Below are positions 47,651 to 55,380 of a stretch of 64,000 nucleotides of DNA, piece by piece. Source of the DNA: Siderastrea siderea. Lineage: Eukaryota > Cnidaria > Anthozoa > Scleractinia > Rhizangiidae. The notes below the pieces were generated by a model that saw only the letters and a list, made by a program, of their open reading frames with translations, searched no databases and was not told where the DNA came from. A program made the translations under genes and the position numbers. The stretch is taken from the NCBI GenBank assembly GCA_964030785.1, contig CAXIQD010000050.1:186001-250000 (forward strand), given 5' to 3'. Position 1 is the first letter of the stretch, and each line of letters opens with the position of its first letter.

Positions 47651-48010
47651 TTACAATTTTAAACGTTTCTTGGCTTGCATGATTTTTTTGACCACGCGTT
47701 CCGTCTTGGTTTTCTTGCCGGGTAACCGATCAATGGCTTGGATCATCTTTGTATCGGCTTTCCATTTATCTTGCAAATTCTTGGCACGGCTGTAATCAAT
47801 GTCATGTTGTTTAGCGATCTTGTCCAAGCGATTGATGCCGGGATCCCCACGTTTCAGGCGTTTGGCTAAATGCGTGCCAGGGCCCATGTACTGATAGCCA
47901 GGCCAATGAAATTCTTTGCCGGTTTTTGCGATCCATTTTTGTACATCCACCGCCCCACCGGATTGGCGGCGTTTCCTTTTGATACCCCTTCTCCTCCTCT
48001 TGGTGGGCAT
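47651..48010 (-). CDS. Phospholipase A2-domain core protein (parvovirus VP1u-like), 119 aa
   Basis: Residues 1-19 are arginine/lysine-rich and end RRQSGG. Residues 41-45 (YMGPG) match the calcium-binding loop, and 63-73 (DKIAKQHDIDY) the catalytic H-D-x-x-Y helix of the phospholipase A2 domain known from parvovirus VP1 N-terminal regions. There, the enzyme lets the particle breach endosomal membranes. Here the likely roles are inside the virion and at membrane penetration. The basic leader and RQSGG suggest packaging with DNA and processing by the element's own protease. Confidence 0.8.
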   Translation of the reverse strand: MPTKRRRRGIKRKRRQSGGAVDVQKWIAKTGKEFHWPGYQYMGPGTHLAKRLKRGDPGINRLDKIAKQHDIDYSRAKNLQDKWKADTKMIQAIDRLPGKKTKTERVVKKIMQAKKRLKL

Positions 48011-48012
48011 GT

Positions 48013-48672
48013 TTAGTCACTGTCGTCGTAATCCAACCGACGTCGTAACTTTTTGCCACGAGCCCAATCTTCCCAACCGGGTAAAGGTTTCAATCGTTCC
48101 ACTTCACGAGCGGGTCCTTTGCCTTTGCCTTTGCCTTTGCCTTTGCCCCAAGGACTCTCGGCTATCTTTTTTTCCAAGGTCTTGCGCTGTTCTCGAATGG
48201 CTTCTAAACGCGACCGGATATCCCCTCGACTGGTGGAAGGCCTCTGTTTCTTGAGAATGGGAATTTTACTGGTGGTGGCCGCTCCTTTCCCTTTCTTGGT
48301 TGCAGGGGTAATGGGGCGTTTGGGAGTTGACGGGCTGCCTTTTATCATCCGCTTTAACCATTGTTCCACGGGTCCCGTCACCAAATCCCCGGCCTCTTCC
48401 TCTTCCTCGCCTGGCGGGCCACCGGGTGCCCCCACACCTACGCCTCCAGGAAATTGACGGATCCGTTTGGTTAACTTGGTTAATTCTCGACTCAAGGGTT
48501 TGGTTTGAGCATTGACGAGGGCGGGTGGGAGTTGAGGGTCGGCTAACAACACATGTTTTTTGGCAGCTAACGTGGCGGCTTTGTTCAACAAGGCATTTTC
48601 GGTGAGTTCTCCTTTGTAATATTCAATGAGTTGTTCCAAATCCTTTTGGGGAATCATGTACACTTCGTCCAT
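48013..48672 (-). CDS. Putative virion-associated protein, 219 aa, KG-repeat tail
   Basis: Begins MDEVYMIPQKDLEQLIEYYK, then a helical region and a low-complexity middle (GGVGVGAPGGPPGEEEEE). A basic C-terminal half includes WGKGKGKGKGKGKGP, encoded by a GCAAAG-type hexanucleotide run near 48118-48150. The N-terminal pattern (short hydrophobic strand, then L-x-x-Y-Y-K-G-x-L-T-E-x-A-L-L-N-K-A) recurs in Maverick-type elements, but I know no assigned function. It ends 2 bp before the PLA2 gene's start. Confidence 0.65.
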   Translation of the reverse strand: MDEVYMIPQKDLEQLIEYYKGELTENALLNKAATLAAKKHVLLADPQLPPALVNAQTKPLSRELTKLTKRIRQFPGGVGVGAPGGPPGEEEEEAGDLVTGPVEQWLKRMIKGSPSTPKRPITPATKKGKGAATTSKIPILKKQRPSTSRGDIRSRLEAIREQRKTLEKKIAESPWGKGKGKGKGKGPAREVERLKPLPGWEDWARGKKLRRRLDYDDSD

Positions 48673-48884
48673 CCTAGGTTACACGTTGGGCAAAGTTCCC
48701 CGTCTTCTTGGTCACGACAACGCTCACAAAGAGCAGAGTTCAAGATGTGCAGGTACTCTTGATACAACTGGTCATATTTATGCTGCCAATAATGACAATT
48801 GTCTTTCCATTTCTCTGTTTCTCGATTGGCCTCTTGTAACAGACGTACCCACGTGGGGAGTGTTAACGGGTCGGTCGAGCACAT
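48654..48884 (-). CDS. Small zinc-ribbon-like protein, 76 aa
   Basis: From the Met at 48884: TWVRLLQEANRETEKWKDNC, a helical segment, then C-x-x-C ... C-x-x-C (CERCRDQEDGELCPTCNLG), a zinc ribbon. A paralogue with the same L-Q-E-A-N-R and W-C-P-T-C layout lies at 60222-60653 on the other arm. I chose this inner Met because homology starts there; a longer frame begins at 48944. It overlaps the upstream gene by 22 bp. Function unknown. Confidence 0.6.
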   Translation of the reverse strand: MCSTDPLTLPTWVRLLQEANRETEKWKDNCHYWQHKYDQLYQEYLHILNSALCERCRDQEDGELCPTCNLGWTKCT

Positions 48885-49189
48885 TGACATAACACGTGGT
48901 GAAGCCCTTGAAATAACCCGCGTCCTTTTTGTTGGACCAACCACGCACGACGCTTTTTCACCGAATGTTGACGACGTCCCAAGTCGCGTAGCACCTTTTT
49001 ATAGGGACGAAGCTTGGCCAGGATGGGTGGGGTCACGGGAATCTTGTTTTTTAAGAAGTTCAAGGCCAGTTCACTCACAGCATTGATTTGATCGGCATTG
49101 GCATGTTGTAAAAGGTCTTGACGTTTCAAGCGATTGGCTTCTTGTAACACCGTCCGTAAAAACGGTAATTGTCGTCGGAGTCGTTGCAT
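48863..49189 (-). CDS. Conserved Maverick small basic protein, 108 aa
   Basis: Contains SELALNFLKNKIPVTPPIL then KLRPYKKVLRDLG and KKRRAWLVQQKG. This order (A-L-N-x-L-K, then K-L-x-x-x-K-x-x-L-R-x-L, then R-x-x-L-V-Q) is a recurring small-protein pattern in cnidarian and arthropod Mavericks; the role is unassigned. The segment after VQQKG may be out of frame or variable. It is probably a minor virion component, judging by its place among core-like genes. Confidence 0.55.
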   Translation of the reverse strand: MQRLRRQLPFLRTVLQEANRLKRQDLLQHANADQINAVSELALNFLKNKIPVTPPILAKLRPYKKVLRDLGRRQHSVKKRRAWLVQQKGRGLFQGLHHVLCQCARPTR

Positions 49190-49192
49190 CTT

Positions 49193-49372
49193 TTATCGGT
49201 GACGGCGACGATACCGTTGGTTGGCTTTTTGGATCACGCGTTTTATACGTTTATCCGTTTCCATTGCTACAGCTTTCCCCAACCCTGCCATGGCTGGGAC
49301 CAATACGTTCAAAAAAGAACCTCCTTGTTGACGTCGTCGTTGTCGTCGTCGTCGTCTCCTCAAGGACGCCAT
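49193..49372 (-). CDS. Arg-rich core-like protein, 59 aa
   Basis: A short frame starting MASLRRRRRRQRRRQQGG followed by a hydrophobic stretch SFLNVLVPAMAGLGKAVAM and a basic tail. The layout matches the 64-aa protein at 54081-54275 (poly-Arg, RQRGG, LVPALMAVGKAAAL), so the two are paralogues. By analogy with adenovirus pX/mu-like peptides it may condense DNA in the particle and be cut after the Q-x-G-G motif; that is inference. Confidence 0.65.
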   Translation of the reverse strand: MASLRRRRRRQRRRQQGGSFLNVLVPAMAGLGKAVAMETDKRIKRVIQKANQRYRRRHR

Positions 49373-49710
49373 GGGCGCGTGGGGTGGGACAACAGACGTT
49401 GAAGAGCTTTGTTTTTTTTTATGGCATCCTGCGACTCTTTATAGCCTTGACGGGTGTTGCGTTTGAAATCTTGCCACCACCCACTGCCTTTTTGAGGTCG
49501 TTGTCGGTAATACTGTACATTGTCGGTGACGCCTTTCAGAGCTTGAGCGCCTAATTTGCCTAAAGCGAGGCCAAACCCAGGCGCTGGACCCGATAGAACC
49601 ATACTCAGGCCATGGGCTATTTTATCCACCAAACGGGGTTTGCGACGCATTAATGCCCCTCCTCGTTGACGTCGTTTTCTTTGGGTGGTTCTTTTTCGTC
49701 GGACGGCCAT
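49360..49710 (-). CDS. Arg-rich core-like protein, 116 aa
   Basis: Starts MAVRRKRTTQRKRRQRGGAL. A hydrophobic Gly/Ala segment (LVDKIAHGLSMVLSGPAPGF) and a basic C-terminus follow. It shares the leader-plus-RQRGG plan of its neighbours. A GATAAAAAG box lies about 35 bp upstream (49742-49750). It overlaps the end of the next gene by 61 bp. Confidence 0.65.
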   Translation of the reverse strand: MAVRRKRTTQRKRRQRGGALMRRKPRLVDKIAHGLSMVLSGPAPGFGLALGKLGAQALKGVTDNVQYYRQRPQKGSGWWQDFKRNTRQGYKESQDAIKKNKALQRLLSHPTRPWRP

Positions 49711-50342
49711 GGTTCTAGGAGTGTGGGACTGGAGGGGGGCGGCTTTTTATCCTTTTCCGTCCAATACCCTTTGGACATCAACGGACGAGCACATCCATCC
49801 ACGTAACATGGCGCTTCCACGGGTTGGTACACAAAACGACGATGGTAATCTTGCACACATCGTTTGGGTAACGGAGGCGTGAAATCCACAATGGTATCAT
49901 CCAACGTTTGCATCTTGATCAAAAACCTTTCCAGGTCCTCCAAGGGAACGCCACGCACATGGGTTTTCAATTCGGTCAAGGCTTTGGCATAGGTGGTAAA
50001 CGCAAACCGACTCATTGTCACTTTAAACCGGTATTGTTTAAAATCGTTCCATCCTTTGACCACCGTACCCACGGCCGCCAAACACGCCACCAACGTACTG
50101 TTTTCCAAGAGGGGTCCGGCAATCATGCCCGCCGCCATCAGGAGTAATGCCAAGCCATTGAACAAGGCGTTAACAAACTTGAAATGATTCAGCATTTTCC
50201 GATAACACCACCACTGTTTGTGGTAAAAGGCATACAAGGAATCCATGCGTTGCAAAAGTTCCGGTTTGAATTTTTCACCGTGGCTTCTGGACAACGGTCC
50301 ATTCAGCAAGGATACCACGGTTTTTTCTTTTTGGGAAGTCAT
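49650..50342 (-). CDS. Two-helix membrane protein, 230 aa
   Basis: Two hydrophobic helices at about residues 57-78 (FVNALFNGLALLLMAAGMIA) and 81-97 (STLVACLAAVGTVVKGW) are preceded by a soluble helical N-terminus and followed by a ~130-residue soluble tail. The start at 50342 avoids overlap with the upstream gene, which ends at 50351. Membrane proteins are a regular part of Maverick morphogenesis blocks, possibly for internal-membrane or egress functions. I cannot name the family. Confidence 0.65.
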   Translation of the reverse strand: MTSQKEKTVVSLLNGPLSRSHGEKFKPELLQRMDSLYAFYHKQWWCYRKMLNHFKFVNALFNGLALLLMAAGMIAGPLLENSTLVACLAAVGTVVKGWNDFKQYRFKVTMSRFAFTTYAKALTELKTHVRGVPLEDLERFLIKMQTLDDTIVDFTPPLPKRCVQDYHRRFVYQPVEAPCYVDGCARPLMSKGYWTEKDKKPPPSSPTLLEPWPSDEKEPPKENDVNEEGH

Positions 50343-50350
50343 GGTGGTGC

Positions 50351-50656
50351 CTACAGGTGAAACGGTTGCGTAAGCTTGCGAAGGACGTCGGGATGCATCA
50401 TCAACTGCCATGCTCGATCTTCTAAGGTCCACACCAGTTCACGAAAATACGTTTCGTTGTAACGATCGATTAAACGGTCAATAGATTGGCCTCGTCGGTT
50501 TCGAACCAAATTATATACCTCTTGCATTGCCTGGTAATCCATGTCGTCCAAACGCATGCTATGAAAATAATCACCAACAATTTTTTCCCAACAAATCCAA
50601 AACAACGCGGGAGCCAATCCCTGCAACCTTCTACTTGGTAATCGTCTACTTGACAT
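50351..50656 (-). CDS. Conserved small protein downstream of the ATPase, 101 aa
   Basis: Basic N-terminus (MSSRRLPSRRLQGLAPALFW), then helical YNLVRNRRGQSIDRLIDRYN and a hydrophobic C-terminus. The ATG at 50656 overlaps the ATPase end by 11 bp, so the two are probably read from one transcript. A Met at 50665 is an alternative. No function known. Confidence 0.55.
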   Translation of the reverse strand: MSSRRLPSRRLQGLAPALFWICWEKIVGDYFHSMRLDDMDYQAMQEVYNLVRNRRGQSIDRLIDRYNETYFRELVWTLEDRAWQLMMHPDVLRKLTQPFHL

Positions 50657-51320
50657 CCTGATCACTGCGACGTTTTTGATACGTGCGCGTCCATCCTTCG
50701 TCTTTTAGGACGTGACTCAACAAGCGTTGTTGATCGGACGAGGCCGGGTGCAAATCCAACACCAAATAGCCATACGGTCGTGTGGTGGTGTGATGAAAGG
50801 TTTCCAGACTGTCTTTCCAGGTGGTAGGAAACGATTGCAGCAAGACATTGCGCACCCCCAATTGATCTCGGGGGTTCTTGAACGCCACGATGTAATGGGC
50901 ATTGCGGGATATACTTTTGGCATATCGGCCTACGGGAAACATGTCTTGGCACAAGTACAACACCGTCACACCTTGATGATGAGAGTGTTTGGTAAACAGA
51001 TCCAGCACACGTTTGTCACCCGATCCTTCATCCATCAAATCATCCAAGACCATCACTCCTTTTCGCCCGGGAGGAAACCATTGCACCAAGGCGTCATGAT
51101 CGGGAATCCCTTCATGAAATATTACCCCACGATCTTGCATGCCTCGAAATCGATCTTGCCAGGCACCATAACAATAATGCAGTTGGGTCGGTGGGGTGTC
51201 AAACAAGTCTGGGTTCTCTAACAAGAGTTTTTCCGTAAACACGGTTTTGCCACATCCCGAAGGACCCACCACCAAAATACTGGACGGGGTATGAAAACGA
51301 AACGGTTTCCCCGTTTGCAT
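50646..51320 (-). CDS. ATP: Genome-packaging ATPase (A32/FtsK-HerA type), 224 aa
   Basis: Walker A at residues 19-26 (GPSGCGKT) within PSSILVVGPSGCGKTVF, and Walker B at 89-98 (VMVLDDLMDE). This is the layout of the DNA-packaging ATPases shared by Polintons, virophages and poxvirus A32. The enzyme would drive genome translocation into the capsid. The Met at 51320 is chosen because the extension upstream to 51461 only translates an antisense tRNA-like sequence. A CATAAAAAG box lies 35 bp upstream. Confidence 0.92.
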   Translation of the reverse strand: MQTGKPFRFHTPSSILVVGPSGCGKTVFTEKLLLENPDLFDTPPTQLHYCYGAWQDRFRGMQDRGVIFHEGIPDHDALVQWFPPGRKGVMVLDDLMDEGSGDKRVLDLFTKHSHHQGVTVLYLCQDMFPVGRYAKSISRNAHYIVAFKNPRDQLGVRNVLLQSFPTTWKDSLETFHHTTTRPYGYLVLDLHPASSDQQRLLSHVLKDEGWTRTYQKRRSDQDVK

Positions 51321-51354
51321 GATGAGGACTAAGACCCTGACAAAAAAAAGGCAC

Positions 51355-51363
51355 CTTTTTATG
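51355..51363 (-). promoter_or_regulatory. TATA-like box before the ATPase gene
   Basis: CATAAAAAG (minus strand) 35 bp upstream of the ATPase start, touching the 3' end of the tRNA-like sequence. Confidence 0.5.
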
Positions 51364-51453
51364 GAGTCGGTGGGACTCGAACCCACGCACGACCCCCCAA
51401 CACGTGTTTTTTTTTCGGGGATCCAAGGCTCTACCGACTGAGCTACGTTTGGA
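51362..51453 (-). tRNA. tRNA-like sequence with Pol III A and B boxes
   Basis: The minus strand reads GTAGCTCAGTCGGTAGAGC (D arm and A box), then an extended anticodon region containing ATCCCCGAAAAAAAAACACG and GGGGGG, then GTGGGTTCGAGTCCCAC (T arm, perfect stem, B box). The acceptor 5' strand (TCCAAAC) does not pair with the 3' strand (CGACTCC) and the anticodon arm is not normal, so this is not a standard functional tRNA. It fits exactly between the protease and ATPase genes. It may be an inserted tRNA relic or SINE head, or an internal Pol III promoter. Confidence 0.6.
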
Positions 51454-51493
51454 TAGGACACAACAAAAACAACTGTTTTTTAACTCTTTTTAT

Positions 51494-52030
51494 TTAACAA
51501 CATTGATGATACGGACTACAACAGATTTGGTACCATCTCGGTTCTTGGCCTACAATCCATTGTTTGAGGCGTTGACCGGCTTTATGGTCATTGCTTACAT
51601 AATCGTGATCGGAAAACTCATTTAAAAAGTCTTGCAAGGTGCGTCCACGGGCTTTGGCTTTCAAGTACAACAAGGCATAATCGCCACAACTCTTGCTATA
51701 GATGGCTTGCAGGGACTTGCCATTGGTCACCACGTACTTCCAATGTTGGACAATCCATTCTCGCAAAGGAGCGGCTTGCACGTACGTTTCCAACGGCAAG
51801 GCATAACTGTCGAGGACTTCACACACGTTCTGATCGGTCCACACCGCTAACCAATGTTGCCCCGGTTGATCGTGGGGGTCGGTGTTGACAATGTACCCTT
51901 GGGGTTGGGTCTTGACAGGACTCTTGGGTAAACGATCACAGGCCACCGTCCCGTAAAAGACAGGTTTCAATTGGGGGTCGTCGCGGGCTAAATAATCCAA
52001 CTGCACATTATTCAAGGCCACTTGTTCCAT
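51494..52030 (-). CDS. PRO: Adenain-like maturation cysteine protease, 178 aa
   Basis: Catalytic residues lie in the order of adenovirus protease: His59 in GQHWLAVW, Asp74 (or Glu71) in EVLDSYA, oxyanion Gln108 and Cys115 in SKSCGDYALLYL. Length is close to the usual 180-200. It would cleave capsid precursors and core proteins; the Q-x-G-G motif in several neighbours is a candidate substrate. It lies directly downstream of the major capsid gene (5 bp gap). Confidence 0.92.
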   Translation of the reverse strand: MEQVALNNVQLDYLARDDPQLKPVFYGTVACDRLPKSPVKTQPQGYIVNTDPHDQPGQHWLAVWTDQNVCEVLDSYALPLETYVQAAPLREWIVQHWKYVVTNGKSLQAIYSKSCGDYALLYLKAKARGRTLQDFLNEFSDHDYVSNDHKAGQRLKQWIVGQEPRWYQICCSPYHQCC

Positions 52031-52035
52031 CTTCT

Positions 52036-53463
52036 TTAGTGCTGGTAAATGTTATACAACACAGCTCCGTTGCGGTCAATCTCCAGCAAGTTCTCAAATT
52101 CACCATACACGAGCACGGTTATATTGGTAGCGGGCGCGGCTCCAAATTCCAAGCTGAGTTGTAAATCTCCACTTTGCTTGGGGTTGAGGGTTTGACTGTC
52201 GGCACATCCATTGGCTACATTGTCAAACATGTACAAGGTACAATTTTTCCGATGGCCCCAATCTCCTAGTTGTACCATATTGCCTTTCTTTTTACACCAG
52301 GCGCCACTGGCTTGCAGAAAACGGAAGTAGCCTAGATTATCTCGGGTGCCATTGTTGCGCACCAACTGCAGGGTTTCATAAGGGTATTCTTCTCCTTTGA
52401 CAATCTGTTTAATGGAGGTCAGACCAAATTTCTGGAAGCAGAAGGGATCTCGGGTGACATCGCCATTGAAGGCGCGGCTGTCCAACAACCCCACAATCAA
52501 TCGGTCAGGCACTCTGTTTTGAAACAGGTTGGGGATATCAAAGCGGACCAGGTTGCCTTGCATGCTAAAGGTCCGGATTTCACTGCGGACGGTCGGGTAG
52601 GTAGCGATGGCCCCTTCATTGTGTCTTTTTTCAGACAAACTCCTGTAGATGGCGTCATTCAAACGCAGTTGACAGAGATGAAACCGTAGTTTGACATCAC
52701 CTTCCATCAATCGGCCAGCCAGAGCCACTCCATTCAAAAACAGGTTCGGGCCATTGAAATGAAATTTCATCTTGATTTCTATGCCTGGCACCAACAGTTT
52801 GCCAGTGTGAAACACTTCCAGGTGCGGGGTAAACACCAGACTGTGGGTGACACCTGCAGCATACTTGGCGGTTTCGGCTACCATGGCGGCCAAGGCTCCT
52901 TTGTGATTGGCGGGGAGATCCCGGTAGTCATTATGTGGTGCTGCACTGTTGGTATTGTTGTCGGTCCATTGGGGTGGGGAATCCACTTGATTGAACCAGC
53001 CTTGGGGTCCCAACACGGTCTTGCCATCTTCTCGGTCATAATTCAACAAGGTTTCTAGGTAGGCTTTGTAATGATAGGTGTCGGATTGAGGACTGATCAA
53101 CGTGCCATTCAACTGCAAGTCAATTTGTTTGATGATGGAATGGGCCAGATTGTTGACGGGCCATAATTTCTCCGCGGCCACCAAGTTCCCGTTATCATCC
53201 TTTTTCAATCTCAATTCCATGGTAAAGTAACTGCGTCCCAAATCCACAAAATCGTCCAACCCTGGCACAATGAATTCCATGGGATTGATGCCCGTGGTGG
53301 TGGGTTGGATGGTGACCATGCGATAGGCATTGATGCTAATGTCGGTCGGCGGCACCTTGAAAATCCGTAACGCCGGATTCACGGTCCCTTCGGAACGCGG
53401 GTGAGCAGGGGCAGCCCCTTCAGAGGAGGTAGGGGGTACCACGCGTGACATCACATTCGGCAT
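52036..53463 (-). CDS. MCP: Double-jelly-roll major capsid protein, 475 aa
   Basis: After a short leader, the N-terminal part has FKVPPTDISINAYRMVTI, an I-x-F-x-V-P-G-x-x-D-x-x-D-L-x-x-S/T pattern, and DLQLNGTLISPQSDTYHYKA followed by YLETLLNY. This is the signature of Polinton/adintovirus major capsid proteins and of the many genome entries named F54H12.2-like. Length is typical. It would form hexon-like trimers. A TATAAAAAC box lies about 51 bp upstream (53514-53522), and the ATG directly follows the previous stop. Confidence 0.92.
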   Translation of the reverse strand: MPNVMSRVVPPTSSEGAAPAHPRSEGTVNPALRIFKVPPTDISINAYRMVTIQPTTTGINPMEFIVPGLDDFVDLGRSYFTMELRLKKDDNGNLVAAEKLWPVNNLAHSIIKQIDLQLNGTLISPQSDTYHYKAYLETLLNYDREDGKTVLGPQGWFNQVDSPPQWTDNNTNSAAPHNDYRDLPANHKGALAAMVAETAKYAAGVTHSLVFTPHLEVFHTGKLLVPGIEIKMKFHFNGPNLFLNGVALAGRLMEGDVKLRFHLCQLRLNDAIYRSLSEKRHNEGAIATYPTVRSEIRTFSMQGNLVRFDIPNLFQNRVPDRLIVGLLDSRAFNGDVTRDPFCFQKFGLTSIKQIVKGEEYPYETLQLVRNNGTRDNLGYFRFLQASGAWCKKKGNMVQLGDWGHRKNCTLYMFDNVANGCADSQTLNPKQSGDLQLSLEFGAAPATNITVLVYGEFENLLEIDRNGAVLYNIYQH

Positions 53464-53465
53464 GG

Positions 53466-53693
53466 TTAACGTCGTCGTCGTCGTCGAGTGGTGGCACCCC
53501 GTCGTTGTGAGGGGTTTTTATAGCGTCGTGCTAAGCGTTGTCTCAAATCAAACCCGGGCACTCTCATCACCTCGGGACTCAACCAGCCACCACGTTGTCG
53601 TCGCACGAGTTTCCAAAAAGCACCTCCCCATTGAGACAAACCTCGATCACTACGAATCCGTCGAGGTCGTGAAGGCACGGGTTCCATGTTCAC
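53466..53693 (-). CDS. Arg-rich core-like protein, 75 aa
   Basis: Contains WKLVRRQRGGWLSPEVM and ends in RRGATTRRRRRR. The RRQRGG motif is internal (about residue 32), unlike its relatives where it ends the leader. It lies 2 bp upstream of the capsid start and overlaps the next gene's start by 4 bp. Likely DNA-binding core component; inference from composition. Confidence 0.6.
   Translation of the reverse strand: MNMEPVPSRPRRIRSDRGLSQWGGAFWKLVRRQRGGWLSPEVMRVPGFDLRQRLARRYKNPSQRRGATTRRRRRR
53514..53522 (-). promoter_or_regulatory. TATA box before the major capsid gene
   Basis: TATAAAAAC (minus strand) about 51 bp upstream of the capsid ATG, inside the preceding small gene. Confidence 0.55.
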
Positions 53694-54016
53694 ACTCCAA
53701 AAATATCTCGCGCTCGTTTGACTTGTTTGGGAAACAAGGCACTGGCCACACGCACGGCGTCTTTCACGTTCTTCTGATTCAACGCTTTCTTGGCTTGTTT
53801 GGTGATTTCCTTTTTAATGACGTCTTCGGCTTTGCGTTTGACACCGCGTGATAACCCGGCTTTTAAACCACGCACGGTATTACTAGGCAGTTTCAAGGGA
53901 TTTCGAGTCCTTTTAAGGCCTTGGAGACCCCCACGCATGACCTCCCTCATCAACCCGTTCCCATATTGATCATACCACTCGTCCGTCCGAAATCGTGTCA
54001 AACTTCCCCCACGCAT
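53690..54016 (-). CDS. Basic virion-associated protein, 108 aa
   Basis: Starts MRGGSLTRFRTDEWYDQYGN and has a second MRGGLQGLK and a Lys-rich helical middle (KRKAEDVIKKEITKQAKKAL). The two R-G-G sites may be protease sites, as in adenoviral core precursors. A TATAAAAAG box lies about 55 bp upstream (54069-54077). Function is inferred from composition and position only. Confidence 0.6.
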   Translation of the reverse strand: MRGGSLTRFRTDEWYDQYGNGLMREVMRGGLQGLKRTRNPLKLPSNTVRGLKAGLSRGVKRKAEDVIKKEITKQAKKALNQKNVKDAVRVASALFPKQVKRARDIFGV

Positions 54017-54068
54017 GGTTGTCTTCTTTGCTCTTCACCAATGTCTGTGCTTCCCGTGATCCTTTTGT

Positions 54069-54077
54069 CTTTTTATA
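54069..54077 (-). promoter_or_regulatory. TATA box before the 53690-54016 gene
   Basis: TATAAAAAG on the minus strand, about 53-55 bp before the ATG at 54016. Confidence 0.55.
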
Positions 54078-54080
54078 CCG

Positions 54081-54275
54081 TCATCGGCCTTTCTTTTTCT
54101 TCCGAGTGCTCGCTGCTTCCATGGCTTTTTTGCCCCCGTAACCCGCCGCACCACCCACCGCTCCCAACGCGGCGGCTTTCCCCACCGCCATCAAGGCTGG
54201 CACGAGAGCAGCGAGCGGCAAGAGACCGCCTCGTTGCCTTCTTGGTCGTCTTCGACGTGCTCTTGTCTTTGGCAT
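54081..54275 (-). CDS. pX-like core peptide, 64 aa
   Basis: MPKTRARRRRPRRQRGGLLP is followed by a hydrophobic Ala/Gly helix (LVPALMAVGKAAALGAVGGA) and a KKKKGR tail. It is a clear paralogue of the 59-aa protein at 49193-49372. It resembles small adenoviral core peptides in size and plan, with a candidate cleavage after RQRGG. Confidence 0.65.
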   Translation of the reverse strand: MPKTRARRRRPRRQRGGLLPLAALVPALMAVGKAAALGAVGGAAGYGGKKAMEAASTRKKKKGR

Positions 54276-54308
54276 CTTTGACGGACTATCCCCTTTTCCC
54301 TTTGCTTT

Positions 54309-55358
54309 TTATGCCTTTTTGAAGTGCAAGGTGACCAGGGTGTTGCCTTTTCCAAACTTGACCAACTTATCCTCGGTGCCAGACGTTTCGGTGACTTGCA
54401 TTTGAATGATTTCCACCACTTCATTGCGAAGCGGTAGGTAATGAATGTGCAACGGTTCAAAGTACATGGTGCCTCTGCCTTCCCGCTTGTAATGGATTTC
54501 ACGCAACAAATCGGTCACGCGATTGCCGACCATCATACTGCCTGCCACGTCCGAGTACACGTGCAACGATCGCGAGGGGTCGCCCACCACCGAACGAAAC
54601 GCCACATTCAAGTTGGTGAAACGCCAACTACAACTCATACTCAATTGTAAATGATCCGGTAAAAAAGAACGCACCGTCCAAAAGACCGGGTTGTGCTGAT
54701 CGTCGTTCAAATCGTTCCAATCGTTGTCAACGGGTTGTTTCATGTTGGGGATTTGATCGCCCATGAAGTCTTGCTGTAAGTTAGGTCCCTAAATCAACCC
54801 ACTGCTAATTTTACGTAACCGTCCCATTTTGACAGCTAACTTGGTGTAGATGGCCAGCCCTGGCGTGTCGTTGCCACAATGGCAGACATTGGTGTTGTCG
54901 ATGATCAGATCGTCCCCTTCCCAACGAAACTTGACGTAGGTGTGTTTGCCTTGATCGTTGGTAAAACGGCCGCCTTGAATCGCCGTTTCCTTGCGTTGTT
55001 GTTCCAGCTGAGCAATGGTGGCTTTCATGAAACTCACCCCATCCACCACCCAATCCAAATGTTGAATGTCATTGATGAGGGTCTGAGCCGTGTCTGTTCG
55101 ATCTTGCATTTCCCCGTCTTTTCCACCCGGTTTGGGATAGGTTTGGTCCCAGGACGTTGACATGATGTACCCATCTTTTTGCACCAAGTCGTACAAATTG
55201 ACGTGTGTATCCGGTAACGAAATGGCACTCAACCCCACTTGCCATCCACCCCCGGGTAACCGTAACGGTTGCGGTAAACGAATCTTGAACGCATTGGCTT
55301 GGTTGTTGGGAAATTCATGTCGGTTGGCATGACTGGGTAATGTCACGTAGAACGACAT
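54309..55358 (-). pseudogene. mCP: Minor capsid protein paralogue with an in-frame stop
   Basis: The N-terminal half (55358-54789, starting MSFYVTLPSHANRHEF) and the C-terminal half (from 54764, with LSMSCSWRFTNLNVAF) correspond to the two halves of the intact neighbour at 55381-56421. They lie in the same frame and are separated by one TAG codon at 54789-54791. No frameshift or deletion is needed to explain the split. It is either a recent nonsense mutation or a site of stop readthrough or assembly error. The downstream half has an in-frame Met (54764) that could start a separate short product. Confidence 0.8.
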
Positions 55359-55380
55359 CCTGTCTTCTTTCTTTCTTTCT

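Noticed and set aside
48053..48457. 134-codon plus-strand ORF, proline-rich
   Set aside because: Antisense of the KG-repeat protein gene; low-complexity content comes from the hexanucleotide run.
50712..51221. 169-codon plus-strand ORF
   Set aside because: Fully antisense to the ATPase gene, without motif content.
51321..51461. N-terminal extension of the packaging ATPase
   Set aside because: The extra 47 codons translate the tRNA-like sequence; the ATPase fold starts right after the Met at 51320.
53462..53851. 129-codon plus-strand ORF
   Set aside because: Antisense to three compact minus-strand genes; opens with a GTC repeat translated as poly-Val.
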